Source: Psoroptes ovis (taxonomy: Eukaryota > Arthropoda > Arachnida > Sarcoptiformes > Psoroptidae). From it: 64,000 nucleotides of DNA. The notes below the pieces were generated by a model. The model worked only from the letters and a program-made list of their open reading frames with translations, had not been told where the DNA came from and did not search any database. A program made the position numbers and the translations under genes. The stretch is from positions 1,550,001 to 1,614,000 of the forward strand of contig PQWQ01000004.1 of assembly GCA_002943765.1 (NCBI GenBank), read 5' to 3'. This document shows, piece by piece, positions 24,631 through 37,220 of the stretch (position 1 is its first letter; the number at the start of each line of letters is the position of its first letter).

Positions 24631-26660
24631 TGATTCTGAATAATAATGGCAGATGGAAAATGTGCCGGGCAATCATTTATCAATCATTGAAATTAATGAT
24701 TACTAAAGTTGATCGTACATATTAGCAGTGATCGATGCTTATTACATTGAAAATCATTAATAAATATTGTTATTATTTGTTAAGATTTATTTGAGATTAT
24801 ATTCATAGGAAAATTTTTATTTTTTTCGTTCTTCTCTTTATCAAATATTTATGTTTTTTTTTGAAAAATATTAATTTCAATGTCATAATCCAAAAAGAGA
24901 GACAGAATTTCAATATAAATTTATATTTTTCTTTTTAATTTGATCAAATAAAGTTGATTTTATAAAAATAATTATTCCAATCATTATCATCATCGTTATT
25001 TAAGGTGTTTTAAACTTGAATTTTTTCCATTGTATTTGATTTGATTATTTCCTATTTTAGCCACTAAGAATTTTCAATGTATTAATAACTATGATGGAAA
25101 AAGTGGTGAAAGATGGCGTAACTGGGTGCGCAAATGACTTGATTTTGTTATGATAATAATAATTCATCGTCTCGTTATATTTTAAGCCTGCATATAACCT
25201 ACGCATATAATTTATTTATTTCAATGAAAATTCAATTTCAATACTATTAATAAATATAAATTCAATGTATAATCCACTTTATGTATGATGATGACCTAAT
25301 TTTTAATTTCAATTAATTAATTGAATAATTGATGGTTTCATGGCTCAATCAATTAAAAAAAAAATTTGATTAATAATAAATCAATTTTGATTAATTAAAT
25401 GATTGAGAATTGTATTTGGAAAATTAAAATCGTTTATCCAATTATTTCAAATGAATTTTCATTGTTTTTCCAATCATTTCGATCATCATTATTTGTATCA
25501 ACAAAATCAAAAACGATGATGTTATCGTAAAATGTATAATGACAATTATTATTATTATTATAATTGTTATTTTGCCAAAAAAATATTTATATATCGATAA
25601 ATGATTATGATGTATATGTATGCAAGAATATACTTGAAAATTCTTTTTTCAATTTGGTGAAAAGTAATTATTTTTGCTTTTTGTTTGTTTTAGTTGAAAT
25701 AATTCTTCATGATATCTAACATTGAATGGATGTTCGATGTTTCTTATTTTTTATTTTTTTTTCTTTTTTTTTTTTTTGTTCAAACAAACGAAACGTGTGA
25801 ATTTATGTAAGAACATGCATGAATATTTCTATTTGTAATATAAAAAACAAATAGGATGTTTCCAAAAATGGCATATATCAACACATATACATTCAAACAA
25901 ACATATATATGAAAATATTACAATGAAGTTTAATTAATTTCAAGTTTGTTGATTGTTTATGTTGATGATCAACAAATTCGTTGATTTACATTAATTTTCG
26001 GTTCGGTTTTATTTATTTATTTATTCCCTTTTTCTTTTCTCACAAAAAACATATTCTCAAGGGTTTTTTCATTAAAATAATTATATATTCAGCCATCTTT
26101 TACATTATTACACATCAATATTTGAATATGAATATTTTCATATTGATATAACGAAATAAAATATGCAACAAATACATGAAAATTAATTTTTTTTTGTGTT
26201 GGCGTATGGTATTTTGTGTGTGTGTGTGTGTGTTTTTATTTGAGTGGTTGTTTGAATAATTTTTCAATGTTTCAATGGAAATAATAATGAACGAAATTTA
26301 GTAAATACTAAACACATCCGATTGTAAATACAATTATGCCAAGAACAGCGACAAGAAGAAGAAGAAGAAGAAGAGAATTATTTTTCGAAAATTTTTCTTC
26401 TTGAAAGTTTTTGAATATTTGAAGAATGGAAAAAAAATGAAAAAATCATTCATTCAGTCATAATCGTAGTGTTAACATCATTGATTTAAAAATAAAAATT
26501 GCTTGGAAATAATAATTTGAAATTCTTTGTAATATTGATTAATCATCGATAAATTCAATCAGTGTTTTTGATCGATTTTTAATTTGTAATTTTCAAAAAA
26601 CTTATTATCATTTTGTGCAGCTTCAAGATAAATAATTTTAATAAAGAAAAAAGTACAAAA
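24631..26660. other. 2.0-kb intergenic interval
   Basis: Only A/T-rich DNA with T-runs and a short TG microsatellite near 26.22 kb, plus GAA repeats near 26.36 kb. AATAAA-type hexamers just after the transporter stop could serve its 3' end. No gene is seen. Confidence 0.4.
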
Positions 26661-27083
26661 ATGACAAAATTATTACAAGAACGTTTACGTTTTCGTTTGT
26701 TACGTGCAATATTATTCGTATCGAATGTAACATCATTAATAATTAATATATTGATATTAATATTTGGTCTAGATTTTATTAAAGCATTTATGCGCGTTTC
26801 GGATGCAACAAATACAAATGTCAGAATATTTGCATTGATCGAATGTTGTCTATGTACAATAGCTATTGTTGGTATTATTATGCGAAATTTTTTCACATTC
26901 ACCGTATATACAATATTATTGATCGTTTATTTGGTTTGTGCTGCAATATTCACTCGAGTACCTGTTGGTTGGTTTTTTCTATTAGGTTTTATACTAGTAT
27001 CATTAGCCGTATTGTTTGATTATTTATTATGGGTAAATCGTAGACAATTACAGCGTATCAATCAAGATCCATATAAGATTTAA
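26661..27083 (+). CDS. small four-TM membrane protein, unrecognised family
   Basis: A single-exon frame of 140 residues from ATG 26661 to TAA 27081-27083. Three adjacent lysine or arginine codons near the start (LLQERLRFRLLR) precede four clear hydrophobic helices at about residues 15-40, 50-75, 78-97 and 100-122. A polar C-terminus follows (VNRRQLQRINQDPYKI). The loop between helices 1 and 2 is short and has no tetraspanin-type CCG motif. The regular hydrophobic spacing, good charge distribution and better G/C use than the flanks argue for a real gene. I do not recognise the family. The antisense frame at the same place is a shadow. Confidence 0.6.
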   Translation: MTKLLQERLRFRLLRAILFVSNVTSLIINILILIFGLDFIKAFMRVSDATNTNVRIFALIECCLCTIAIVGIIMRNFFTFTVYTILLIVYLVCAAIFTRVPVGWFFLLGFILVSLAVLFDYLLWVNRRQLQRINQDPYKI

Positions 27084-27615
27084 TTTGAATTTTGAAACCT
27101 TTTAAAATGAATATTTATATACGAATACATTTGAATATGAATATCAATATCAACTGCATGTATATTTGAAAGATATACCATAGAAGAAAAAATAATATCG
27201 AAAATAATTTAAATCCTGTTAAACCTTTTCAAAAAAATAGTGAAATTCTAAAAATAATCAAAGCAAAATCAATGAAAAAAATGGAGAATTCTTCGACATT
27301 CAAAACTCTATTACTGACATTTATTGTTGTAAGATGATTTTTTTGGCCATTTTATAAATTTTGATTTTTAATATTTTTTGTTTATTCAATGATTTTATGT
27401 TAAAATAAGTTTTTTTTAAATAAAATAAAAAAAAATCACATAAATTAATAGGAGACAATAAAAATGAAATAATGAATGAATGCATGGTCAACAAGTATGA
27501 TGAAATTCATCAACATGGAAAATTGCCTTTAACTTTCTCAATAAAAATCGGCAATTACTTATTTTACAACCCAATAGATTATTAAGATGGCCGATCCGTA
27601 TTTATGGTGGCAGGA
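27084..27615. other. 3'-3' spacer
   Basis: A/T-rich DNA between the small membrane-protein gene and the convergent zinc-finger-like gene. Several AATAAA/TAAATAAA hexamers lie at about 27.4 kb. Nothing else is seen. Confidence 0.4.
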
Positions 27616-30600
27616 CTATTTGTATTGCTCGATGTTGTACATGTGGCTATTTATCGTAAAAAAAAATCGGATAAAAAATATATTGGTGAATTTAATCAAA
27701 TTTTTTGGCAAACCTTCTTTTAATTGCCGTAAACAGCATAATGCTAAACTTGTTTCAGGATCAAACACTGAATTGATTTGATCAGGACTAATATCTTGAA
27801 GATAACAGCTGGCAATATTTGATTTATTTGATGATGATGATGATGCGCTTGTCGATGATGTTATGGCTGAAGAATTAGATGATGAACTCGATTCAGCCAT
27901 TGATGATGATGTTGATGATCGTGATACTGATTCCAATGATGATGATGACGACGGTGATGATGATGATGATGATTTTGATGATGATGAAGAGGTAGAAAAT
28001 GATTCAGATGCTGTCGGTGATATTGATTCTGATGATGATGATGATGAACTTGCACTGGCTGTAGTGACTGCTGTAATGGTGGATGCTGTTTTTGATGATC
28101 TAGATGAGTATGAAGATGAATTCATTTCTAATCTGTCCATATTAAATGATGATCCTGAATTCATCATTTGTTGATGATTATCATTATCAGTAGATTCAGT
28201 GACAATTTTAATTTTTGTGAAATTTTTTGAATTTTCAAATATATTCATGCAATTTGATTCTGTATTGAATATTTGATCATTTTTAATACGCTTTTTGCCC
28301 GCTAAACTCATTTTTCTGGGATAGTTTGATTTTTTCCTGAATGATCTTACCATAATGGATTTAGTTTTGTCCAATTTATCACTATTTTTTTCATGACGCC
28401 GTTTGCGATGACCACGATGACGATGCTTAGTTCTGGACAAACATTTGTCTTCATCATAATATATATCATCATCATTCGACTGTTGTTCATCGTTATCATC
28501 AATCGAACAACCAGGACCGCATACATTCAATTCATTTTCTATGACAAAATCATATGAATCAATAAAATTAACATAATTTTTCATGTATGCCAACATTTTG
28601 GTATTTTTGTGTTGTTGTTGACTGTTTGAATGATTGTCTTTGATGAAATATCTATTAATCTTATCATTTCTGTCAGTATTATTAAGCTGGAATTCATCAT
28701 TTACATTCAATTGACTTATTTGCTCGATAATAATCGGTTGTATTGAATCAAAATAATTATCAAGTATGTATTCGCTATCACTCTGATTTTTGTCATTGAA
28801 TTTCATTGAATTTATTTCCACTGTCAAAGGCGGTGCTTTTAATATTGACTGATTTTCAATTGATGCTTGTGATTCTGAATCACAAATCGTAGGCAGTTTT
28901 TCTGATGATATAACAGATGTAAAAGGTAACTCTGTGAATTTATAAGTTGATGATGTTTCATGTAGGATGGATTTCACAGTCGATTTTAATGATTCAAATA
29001 ATGTTTTCTGGAATAATAAATTGAAATCATCCACCGTATTATTTGTTCCATTATTCATATTATCATATTCTTCGAATTCATTGAATTCATTCAATTTTTG
29101 ATCGATATGATTGAATTTCTTTTCATTTTCATAGTCCAATCGCTTAATATTTTCATTTTTATTCGATGAAATTTTATTCAATTCAAAAATTAATTCGATG
29201 ATGGAATCGAAATTCATTGAATTATGGCTTGTAAACCATTTTTGATCGCCATCATAATCAATGATTGGTGATTGATTATTTTTGATGAAATTCGATATGA
29301 ATTTGTATTTTTCAATCAACAAACGTATACAAATATTTTGAATTTGTTGATTTTTTAATTGGCCAAAATTTCGATAACCATTAGGATATTTAGTTAAAAT
29401 TTTTATTTGGTTTATTAAATTTTGAATATTTTTCCAAACATTTCGTTTCATTATTGCCGATATGACTAATTGATTCATTTGTTTTAAATTTAAATTTTCG
29501 ATCAAATTTTTACAACCATCAGTCATCTGTAATTGCTTTCTCTGGTTATCTTGTTTCGATAAATCGAACAATTCTTCATTCATAATGATTTCGTTGTCGA
29601 TATAGCTTAACATATTTTCAATATCATCATTTTTCGGTGATTTTGATTTCACTGCTGTATATTTATCCGCATTTGTGTAGTGTTCAAAAATCTTTTGTAC
29701 AAATTCCGTACGCTGATTTTTCTCTTCATTTGTTTCATTCGGATTCATTATGTTAATAAATGGTTTTTGTTGTTCATTTGAATTTATGTTGATATTATAA
29801 TAAATTTTTGATAATACAATACGTTTCAATTCATCATAAGCATAACTTTCTTGTTCATAATCAAAATTCCAACCATAATTAAGTGTATAAATTTTTTTCA
29901 ATTGATATTCCAATGTATCGACATACATCCATCTAACGAAAGTGATTGATTTCAAAACTTTTTCAGCTGTCAAATGTGAATGCTTTGATTTCAAATGTTT
30001 CTCAATCATTGTTGGTGTTATTAATGATAAAAACATTTCATTATATTCATTTATATCGGATAAAAGGGAACAATTTTCAAATGAATTCAATGTTTGTAGA
30101 TCATCATTCAAATGTTCATCAAAATAGTCTTTATCTTTAGTATTATTATATTTATGAGTATAATTATCTAAACATAAGGTGCACACAAAACGATAATAAC
30201 AGATATGTTTACATTGATGATCAAAACGTTTTTCCAATTGTAAATATAAATAATTATCTTCATCATTATTTTCATTTGAATTTTTAGTTTTTGAATAATT
30301 AATATCATGACCATTTCGGTATAATATTCCATAATAATTACGATACAGTTTGCACAATGTACACCAATCATTTGGATAATTATCGATAAATAATAATTGC
30401 ATTTTTATGGTTTGTTGATAATATTCATCAATCCATAAACGTAATTTTTGTAATTTATCATTTTGTAAATATCTAGCGAGATAAATGAGATAATTAGTCC
30501 AGTTAAATCAAATGAAGAATAGATTTTTTTACCGCAAAATTTCTTTATTTTGTTCAATTTGTTCATCGTCTATTGTTGTTTGATTGGTATCGACTTGTAA

Positions 30601-31260
30601 ACCATCATCACGTTTCAAATGTTCTATCCATTCATTGAATGAATGAAAATATTTACCCGGACACAATGAACATTCATAGTATTTTTGTCCATGTTCAATG
30701 AATAAATGATTATAAAATTTATTCAAATTTTTCCTAGAGAATTTTTGTCCACAAAAACATAGAATCAAATCATAGCATCTAAAATTCTGCAAGTATTGTA
30801 TTTGTGTGTCCAACAATTTTGTTTGTTGCTGTTCATCAAATGAATGACAAAATCGATGTAAATAATGGTGTTTGATTAATGATTCTATGTAATTATTTGA
30901 TTGATTGTCATTTTTATTATCATCATTTGCTGGATTTTCTGTATCAATGTTACCATCATTCCTCAATTGTCCACTATCATTATCATCATTCAATACGTTC
31001 AATATATTGTCAATTTTTTGTGAAATATCTGTAGACAAACCCTCTGCAGTCGTGCATACGCTTGTATCATCAAAATTATCATGGAATTCATCTTCGAAGT
31101 CCATCAAATCCATATAATATATTGGATTATTATCATTATTATTACTGCTCTCGATATTGGATTTATCATTTTTTTGATGATCATCATCAATCGAAAATGA
31201 TACATCCGTCATCGATTGTTGATGTTCATGTGATCTGCTAAAATCATTAGCATTATCCAT
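27616..31260 (-). CDS. large zinc-finger-like orphan protein with poly-Ser and acidic tracts
   Basis: Two exons, 30533-31260 and 27616-30472, joined by a 60-bp GT-AG intron in phase 2, give 1,194 residues. Residues about 168-217 hold two C2H2-like units: CFCGQKF...HLFIEH, then CSLCPGKYF with a weaker His end (WIEHL). After the intron, Cys pairs (WCTLC, HQCKHIC, VCTLC) and an EKHLKSKHSHLT segment suggest further degenerate zinc-binding modules up to about residue 390. The middle is Asn/Asp/Ile-rich with predicted helices. A basic block (RTKHRHRGHRKRRHEK) resembles a nuclear localisation signal. About 120 Ser/Thr/Ala residues form a poly-Ser region near the C-terminus. A nuclear nucleic-acid-binding role is a guess. 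The last ~25 residues are hydrophobic and could be intron read-through, so the true 3' end is uncertain. I do not recognise an orthologue. Confidence 0.75.
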
Positions 31261-33166
31261 TGATGGATCCAGAAATGTAGACCAATGGTCACTCTGGTCC
31301 GAAAATTCAAATTTTTTATTGAAAAATTTTCACACATTTTTTTCGAAATTAATAAAAAAAATTTTATTGATTTTAAATTCAATTTATTTATGAAAAATTT
31401 CATAAAATTTTTTCAAATTAATTTTTTAAATTGTAATCTTAAATCATAACCATAAATTGTTGATCGGCTCCAAAAATTGTATTCCAATCAAAATTATTTC
31501 GAAAATTGGAATATAAATGATCTCCCTGAATGTCTTCAATATTTGATTATTTCCAAATAATATGGTTATATTGTCCATAAAACCATTGATTAATCTATTG
31601 TCATTCCAATTAGAAAATTTTAAAAAAAATCAAATTGTCAATTTGATTTTTTTTCTTTTTTTCTTTGATCGAATGATTAATTATATTAATCAAGATCATA
31701 ATTATCTGTAAAAATTATTAGAAAAATTAAAAAATTCAAAACTAATGATTGTTTTTTGTTTTAGTTTTAAATATTTTAAAATATATTATTTTTAAAATTC
31801 ATTTTAAAATCATAACAATACAAACCAAAAAGTCGAATAAATTTGATAAAACAGAATTAAAAATGTTTTGTGCAGAATCAATTAATCATTCACACGAAAT
31901 TATTATGATTTATGGATGGTTTAAAATCACTGATCAATCCTTTCGTTGATGCAACCGAAATTAAAAACAAATTAACTTGAAAACTTTCGAAATAAAAATC
32001 AAATAATAAAAAAATGGCGCAATTTTCAAATGGCTCAAATTTTGATCGAAAGAAAAATTAGATTAAATCATATCGAATATATGCTCGATCGTTATTTGAA
32101 TATTTATGTGCTTCCAAATTCACATGTATAGGCATAAGTGCTTTGGTGGTAATACTCTTGATATTTGGCTCATTACATGAAATTTTACGTAAATTTTTCT
32201 CTTGATCACATCTATTCGAATGGAGGAGCGCTTGCGTTTAGTAAAGAAAAAATAGGATGAAATTCACTTATGCTGATAGCTTTTGTACTCGATATCCAAT
32301 AATATTTCATGTGTGATTGCAGATAATCATTTGTTTATTATTTTATGCCATTGATTTCAATCGAATGATAACTAGCGGAAACTTTTTGCTTGCAATTTTA
32401 GTTTTATGATTCGAGTATATTGTTTTTGGTTTCATTTTATGAGCAATTTGAATTTGTTTTCTCTATTTTTTTTATTGCGACAATTTTTTGACTTTTACAT
32501 GCTGTGACATGCAATTTAACATTGTTGTGAGAATTTGAGTGCTAGGACCAGCAATAAAATTGCCTGCTACACTGCAATCTGAATTTTCGAGAGTCAAAAA
32601 TTTGAAATTTAAAATTGTGACCTCGAAGCAATCAGTGTTCAGCATGGTTACCTTTAACTTTTATTGCTTTGAAAGACTCGAAAACATTACTTAATTTTTG
32701 ACCAATATGACATGAATATTTTCAAATTCAACGATTCGAATGCAAGAAATGCTTTGAAAAATTGAAAAAAAAGCAATGAAAAAACAATGCTATCTGTTAT
32801 CATTGGTTTAATTGATTTGACTGTTTTGCTGCATTTCATCACCTTTTCAAGATTTTTCTATGCTGCTACCTAAAAAAAGGATGAAAACAAAAACAAACAA
32901 CTGCTAGCAAATTTGTTGTGCCAATGCCGCACCTTTGAATCTCTAACGCCATCTATATTATTTTTAATGAAATAATTTCTGAGCAATTTATTGAAAAAAT
33001 TTTTAATAAAATTTCAATTAATTTATTAAAAGAATAAGGTCTAAAATACTGAAAAAAATTGAAATTATTTTCACAATAAACCAATGTACATAACAACCGT
33101 ATGATTGTGTGTAAAAATATACAAATGTCAGCTCTAAAAATTAGTAAGGAAAAACTACCAGAAAAA
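31261..33166. other. 1.9-kb interval upstream of the zinc-finger-like gene
   Basis: No coding exon seen. About 32.2-32.96 kb is less A/T-rich and holds ATGGCGC at 32014-32020, TGCTGCTACC at 32861-32870, and, on the minus strand, a TAGATGGCGTTA-like site at about 32945-32957. This part may be the promoter of the minus-strand zinc-finger-like gene. Confidence 0.35.
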
Positions 33167-33718
33167 TCAGTCAATCTTGGAATGTTGCACAGTATTTGAT
33201 TGCTTTTCCAATGGTGGAATTTGTTGTCGTTGATCATCGTTTTGTTTATTTCGATTTATTTCATTTAATAAACGTAAGCGAACTTGATATTCGACAACTA
33301 ATCTACATATTAACATTAATGTAAATACAATCGATGGTGCAATACGATCAAAACGATGACCAGCATAATGATGATTGTAAATGGAAAATAATGTTAAAAA
33401 TAATAATATAATATTTGATATAATTTTTAAAATATTGATCGGTACAAATATTAATATAAAACCAGCCAATGATTCGAGTGTACCCCAACAAATACGATAC
33501 ATACGTGGTGATATTCGTATGCCAAACACTGTCGTTATGATTGGTGTAAATTTTGAAAAATGAATGAAATTTCTTCGTAATTCACGATGTATTTCTGAAC
33601 TGATTATTGGTGATATTTTCATCGTACCCATTAATATATAAAATGAACCAAGAAACAGTGATAATGCTGTTAAGACTATGGATCTTGGACGCCATATTTG
33701 AAGGTTTAAGATTTTCAT
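33167..33718 (-). CDS. TMEM35A: TMEM35/NACHO-type acetylcholine-receptor assembly chaperone
   Basis: A single-exon frame of 183 residues from ATG 33716-33718 to the stop at 33167-33169. It matches the TMEM35 family over most of its length: the first helix with LFLGSFYILMGTMKISP, the conserved polar SSEIHRELRRNF segment, GTLESLAGFILIFVP, and a last helix preceded by DRIAPSIVFTLMLICRLVV. Four helices are expected. In animals TMEM35A (NACHO) sits in the ER and promotes folding and assembly of nicotinic receptors; the mite protein could instead be closer to TMEM35B. The C-terminal ~30 residues are Gln/Asn-rich and variable. A terminal dilysine-like ER signal is not obvious. It is transcribed in the same direction as the GST cluster but is not obviously linked. 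Confidence 0.8.
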   Translation of the reverse strand: MKILNLQIWRPRSIVLTALSLFLGSFYILMGTMKISPIISSEIHRELRRNFIHFSKFTPIITTVFGIRISPRMYRICWGTLESLAGFILIFVPINILKIISNIILLFLTLFSIYNHHYAGHRFDRIAPSIVFTLMLICRLVVEYQVRLRLLNEINRNKQNDDQRQQIPPLEKQSNTVQHSKID

Positions 33719-34067
33719 TTTCTTCTCAAATTTTGTTCAGAGTAATGTGAGTGATTTTGTGGTTTAGCTGAAAATTTCTCCAAGCCCAAGAGAAATCCCG
33801 AAAAGTAAACAAAGAAATTTTCGGTAAAATTTTTCGGGTTCAAATTTCTGAAACATTGACCGCTAGTCAATACGTTTGCTATATACACTAATTTCGGTTT
33901 TTTTTTTTGTTCAAAGAAATTTTATTGGAAAAAATTGGTTTTCTGGAAAATTTTTCAATTTTTGAAATTAAAAGCTAAATTTTAAGGATTTTGGAAGTTA
34001 TTTTAGTTTTAGGGGAATGATGCTATTAGTCAATAATTCAATCATTTCCGACTGATTCACAATGAAT
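33719..34067. other. spacer between TMEM35-type gene and GST cluster
   Basis: Contains several CGGGATTT/AAATTTTTCGGG-like segments but no recognisable element. Confidence 0.3.
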
Positions 34068-34865
34068 TCAAGCATATGAACCATTCAATTTGGCCATTGG
34101 TGCATTGAATGTTTTCGGTTGTTGTTGTTTAATGTATTCCGATACACGCAGCAATGATTCAAAGCGTTCAACATATTGTTTCAAATTATCAAATTGATTA
34201 AATATTTCTGGCATCAAAACTTTGATACGAAGTAAATATTCGTAGAAAAAGAAATCCACATAGGTCACATATGTTCCAGCAACAAAATGATGATCACCCA
34301 TGAATTTCGATAATAATTTGAATGTTTCCGGTAATTTGGCCATCAAATCAGCGCGTAATTTTTCCATATTTTCATCATAACACATACGTGCAAATTGCCA
34401 AAACATATCATGTGTTTGTTGTTCCAACATTGCAACACGAACACGTTCATGTTCGGTTTTACCTTCCATGTTGTGTTTGTGACCCAAGTATCGGAGAATT
34501 GCCAATGTTTGTGTCATTTTCAAATCACCATCAATGTAATATGGTAACTGTTTTGATGAATAATTCATTATTAAAAATTGAAATGATATTAAATCAATTT
34601 TAAAAAATAATTAACTTACATTCGGAAAATCTAAGCCTAAATTGAATTTTTCATTCAACCATTCTGAACGATCGAATGTTGGTGCTGGACCAATATTGTA
34701 ACGTTTATCATGGAAATCTTGACCAGCATAAGTCAACATCAAACGGATTGGTTGACCTAACTATTAACACCAAAATAATTTTAAAAATAATTCATTTAAT
34801 TTAAATAAAACCTTTAGAATACTTACACCACGGATATCCCAATAGCCAACGGTTGGTTTGCTCAT
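34068..34865 (-). CDS. mu-class glutathione S-transferase, copy 1 (group 8 mite-allergen-like)
   Basis: Three exons on the minus strand, 34827-34865, 34620-34760 and 34068-34547, joined in phase 0, give 219 residues, the length of the mite group 8 allergen. It conjugates glutathione to electrophiles in the cytosol. The N-terminal thioredoxin-like domain has GYWDIRG with the catalytic Tyr (residue 8), NEKFNLGLDFPN, then LPYYIDGDLKMTQT, where Gln-Thr occupies the glutathione gamma-glutamyl site, and AILRYLGHKHN. The all-helical C-terminal domain carries VAGTYVTYVDFFFYEYL and ends in NGSYA. The first exon fixes the start (MSKPTVGYWDIRG, 13 codons). This copy is the most typical together with copy 3 and is separated from copy 2 by 1.55 kb. 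Confidence 0.93.
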
Positions 34866-36416
34866 TTTGTTAAATTTAAATTTGCAATTAAAATTTCAAC
34901 AAACTAAAAAGAAATATTTGAAATCAAAAATTCAATTTGAATTAATAGTTGATGCTTCAAAAGCCAACGTGTGTGTGTGGTATGAGTGGTCATCGTTAAA
35001 GCTTTTATATTGAAAAATAGAGAAAAAATTTTAATTGTCAAAAATTGTTAGACATTTTATCTACATGCATTTGTATATATTGGTATACATGTGTATAAAC
35101 GTGATAATACATATATTTGTGTGCAAACACATATATCTTGTTTTTTATGCAGTAATACAGTGTTAATAAATCAAAAAGCATCAACCATTCATGATGCTAT
35201 AGCAACAAGTAATGTGAAATTTTCATTTTTTTTCTCGTCGATTAAAATCAATGGAAAAATTTGACAAATAATATCTATGAGAATGATTTAATTGTTGAAA
35301 GTTATCAAAAACAACAACAACAATATGGCTAATGGAAAAACAAAATAATCAACAATTCAATAAATCAATCATGAAGCCATCGATAGCCATTCAACGACAT
35401 AATAATCCGAAAAAATATTTATGGATTATCAAAGCGATAAGCATTTGAAATTCTCTTCAAAGTACAGAGCAAATATCTGTACATTTGGGTTTATTTATTT
35501 CATTTTGATGATTGAATAACATTCTTATCTTATCTAAGCAATGGTTATGTGTTTGAGACGATCATCTTACGATATTATAAAAATAGAAATAAAAAATTAC
35601 CGCACAAACACACAAACACCCACACCCGTTATCCATCTTTGATTATTATGTATTTGTATCCCTTATCAATGATGAATGAATGAATTAAATAATATCATTA
35701 TAATGTTATTCAAAATATTTTCAATTTTAAACCAAAAGCAAGCAATAGAAACAACCTTGAACATTGATCAATTATCAATTGATATACATATCGGAGATAT
35801 TAATGGCAGAGTTGAATGCTTTATTCAAATGATATTTTGATTAAATAATAATCATTTTATGGACAAAAAAAATATGATATAAAAAAATATGTAAAATATA
35901 TTATTTTATTTTTTTGATATTTCCATCATCAGAGAAAATTCTAGATTGTCTTATATTGTTCTGGAATTATACTGGAAAAAATTTTCTTCGTTGATGATAA
36001 ATTTACTAGTCTATTGTTAATGCTTTGACAATTATATGCTTTGTAGAAATTAATACTAATGATCAATCAATTAATTCATAATTTATTTTCAAGGATTTTT
36101 CAATTTATTTTTTCTCTTGTAATTTTCAATAGATTTTGCCTTATTTTCAGAGATTTCAGAAATGATTCAGGAAATTTTTTTTTTTTTTTTTTTTTTTTTG
36201 ATGAATTTCAATGAAATTTTTCCTTTTTGCTTTTTTCTGGCAATAGATTCAATCAAATTGTTGATTAATATGATGAATTTTCTATTGTTCATTTTTTTTA
36301 TGTTTGAAAATGATTTGTTTGTTTTGTTAGATTGGTTAGATTTTGTTTGGAAATATTGAAAATGATTTACAACAAAACAAACAAACAAACCAAAAAGCCA
36401 TTTATTTTTGATTTAT
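34866..36416. other. 1.55-kb spacer within the GST cluster
   Basis: No gene or GST fragment is seen. A 25-base T run lies at 36175-36199. The first ~150 bp upstream of GST copy 1 should hold its promoter, but no TATA-like box is certain because the DNA is A/T-rich. Confidence 0.35.
36175..36199. repeat. 25-base poly-T run
   Basis: A homopolymer tract about 220 bp beyond the stop codon of GST copy 2, which is on the minus strand. On that strand it is poly-A. It is not followed by a processed-gene structure, so it is a simple repeat. Confidence 0.85.
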
Positions 36417-37220
36417 TTATTTATATGAACCATTCCATTTTACCATTGGCATAAAAAATAATTTCGGTTCTTGTTGCTTAATATAATCCGATATACGTGG
36501 TAATGATTCAATACGATTGAAATAATTTTTTAATATTTCAAATTCATCGAATATTTCGGGCATCATAACTTTTATATAACATAAATATTCATAGAAAAAG
36601 AAATCAACATATGTTACATATGTTCCAGCAACAAATTGATGATTTTCCATAAACTTGGATAATAATTTCATTGTGTTTGGTAATTTTTTCTTATATTCAT
36701 CACGCAGTTGTTCCATATTTTTATCATCATAACATAAACGTGCTAATTGGCCATCGATTTCAACAATTTGTTGTTCGAGCATTGATACACGTATTTTTTC
36801 GCGTTCACTGATGGCATTTAGCTTATGTTTATCACCCAAATAACGAAGAATGGCCAAAAATTGTGTCATTTTAATATCGCCATCAATATAATATGGAATC
36901 TGCAAGTTGAAATTTAAGGAAAAATTTGAAATTATTTCCAAATACAAAAACATACATCGAATGCTTACATTGGGAAAATCTAAACCTAAATTAAATTTTT
37001 CATTAAACCATTCAGAACAATCAAATGTTGGTGCTGGACCAATACGATAGAGTTTATCATAAAAATCTTGGCCAACATATGTCAACAACAAGCGAATTGG
37101 TTGACCTAACTGATTTAATAATGAAAAAAATTCCAAATAACGAAAAAAAAGAAACACTGGAATACTTACACCACGAATATCCCAATAGCCAACAGTTGGT
37201 TTATCTTTTTTGTCGTCCAT
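36417..37220 (-). CDS. mu-class glutathione S-transferase, copy 2 (divergent)
   Basis: Exons 37170-37220, 36969-37109 and 36417-36899 give 224 residues. Intron positions and phases are identical to copies 1 and 3, showing tandem duplication. The catalytic Tyr in GYWDIRG is kept (residue 12). The N-terminus has four extra residues (MDDKKDKP) and the C-terminus ends in NGSYK rather than SYA. Within the MTQ segment the residue after Gln is Phe, where the family uses Ser or Thr to hold the glutathione gamma-glutamyl group; this may weaken or alter cofactor binding. Other changes include EQQIVEIDGQLARL in helix 4. An upstream in-frame ATG at 37245-37247 would add nine residues, but the shorter start matches the family. 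No frame damage is seen, so it is probably functional. Confidence 0.9.
   Translation of the reverse strand: MDDKKDKPTVGYWDIRGVSIPVFLFFRYLEFFSLLNQLGQPIRLLLTYVGQDFYDKLYRIGPAPTFDCSEWFNEKFNLGLDFPNVSIRCMFLYLEIISNFSLNFNLQIPYYIDGDIKMTQFLAILRYLGDKHKLNAISEREKIRVSMLEQQIVEIDGQLARLCYDDKNMEQLRDEYKKKLPNTMKLLSKFMENHQFVAGTYVTYVDFFFYEYLCYIKVMMPEIFDEFEILKNYFNRIESLPRISDYIKQQEPKLFFMPMVKWNGSYK

Noticed and set aside
27863..28174. Asp-rich 103-codon frame on the plus strand
   Set aside because: It is the antisense of the poly-Ser region of the zinc-finger-like gene: TCA/TCATCA runs read as GAT on the other strand. Similar Asp-, His- or Val-rich shadow frames at 2110, 5106, 20743, 56745-57577, 57844 and 59703 have the same cause.
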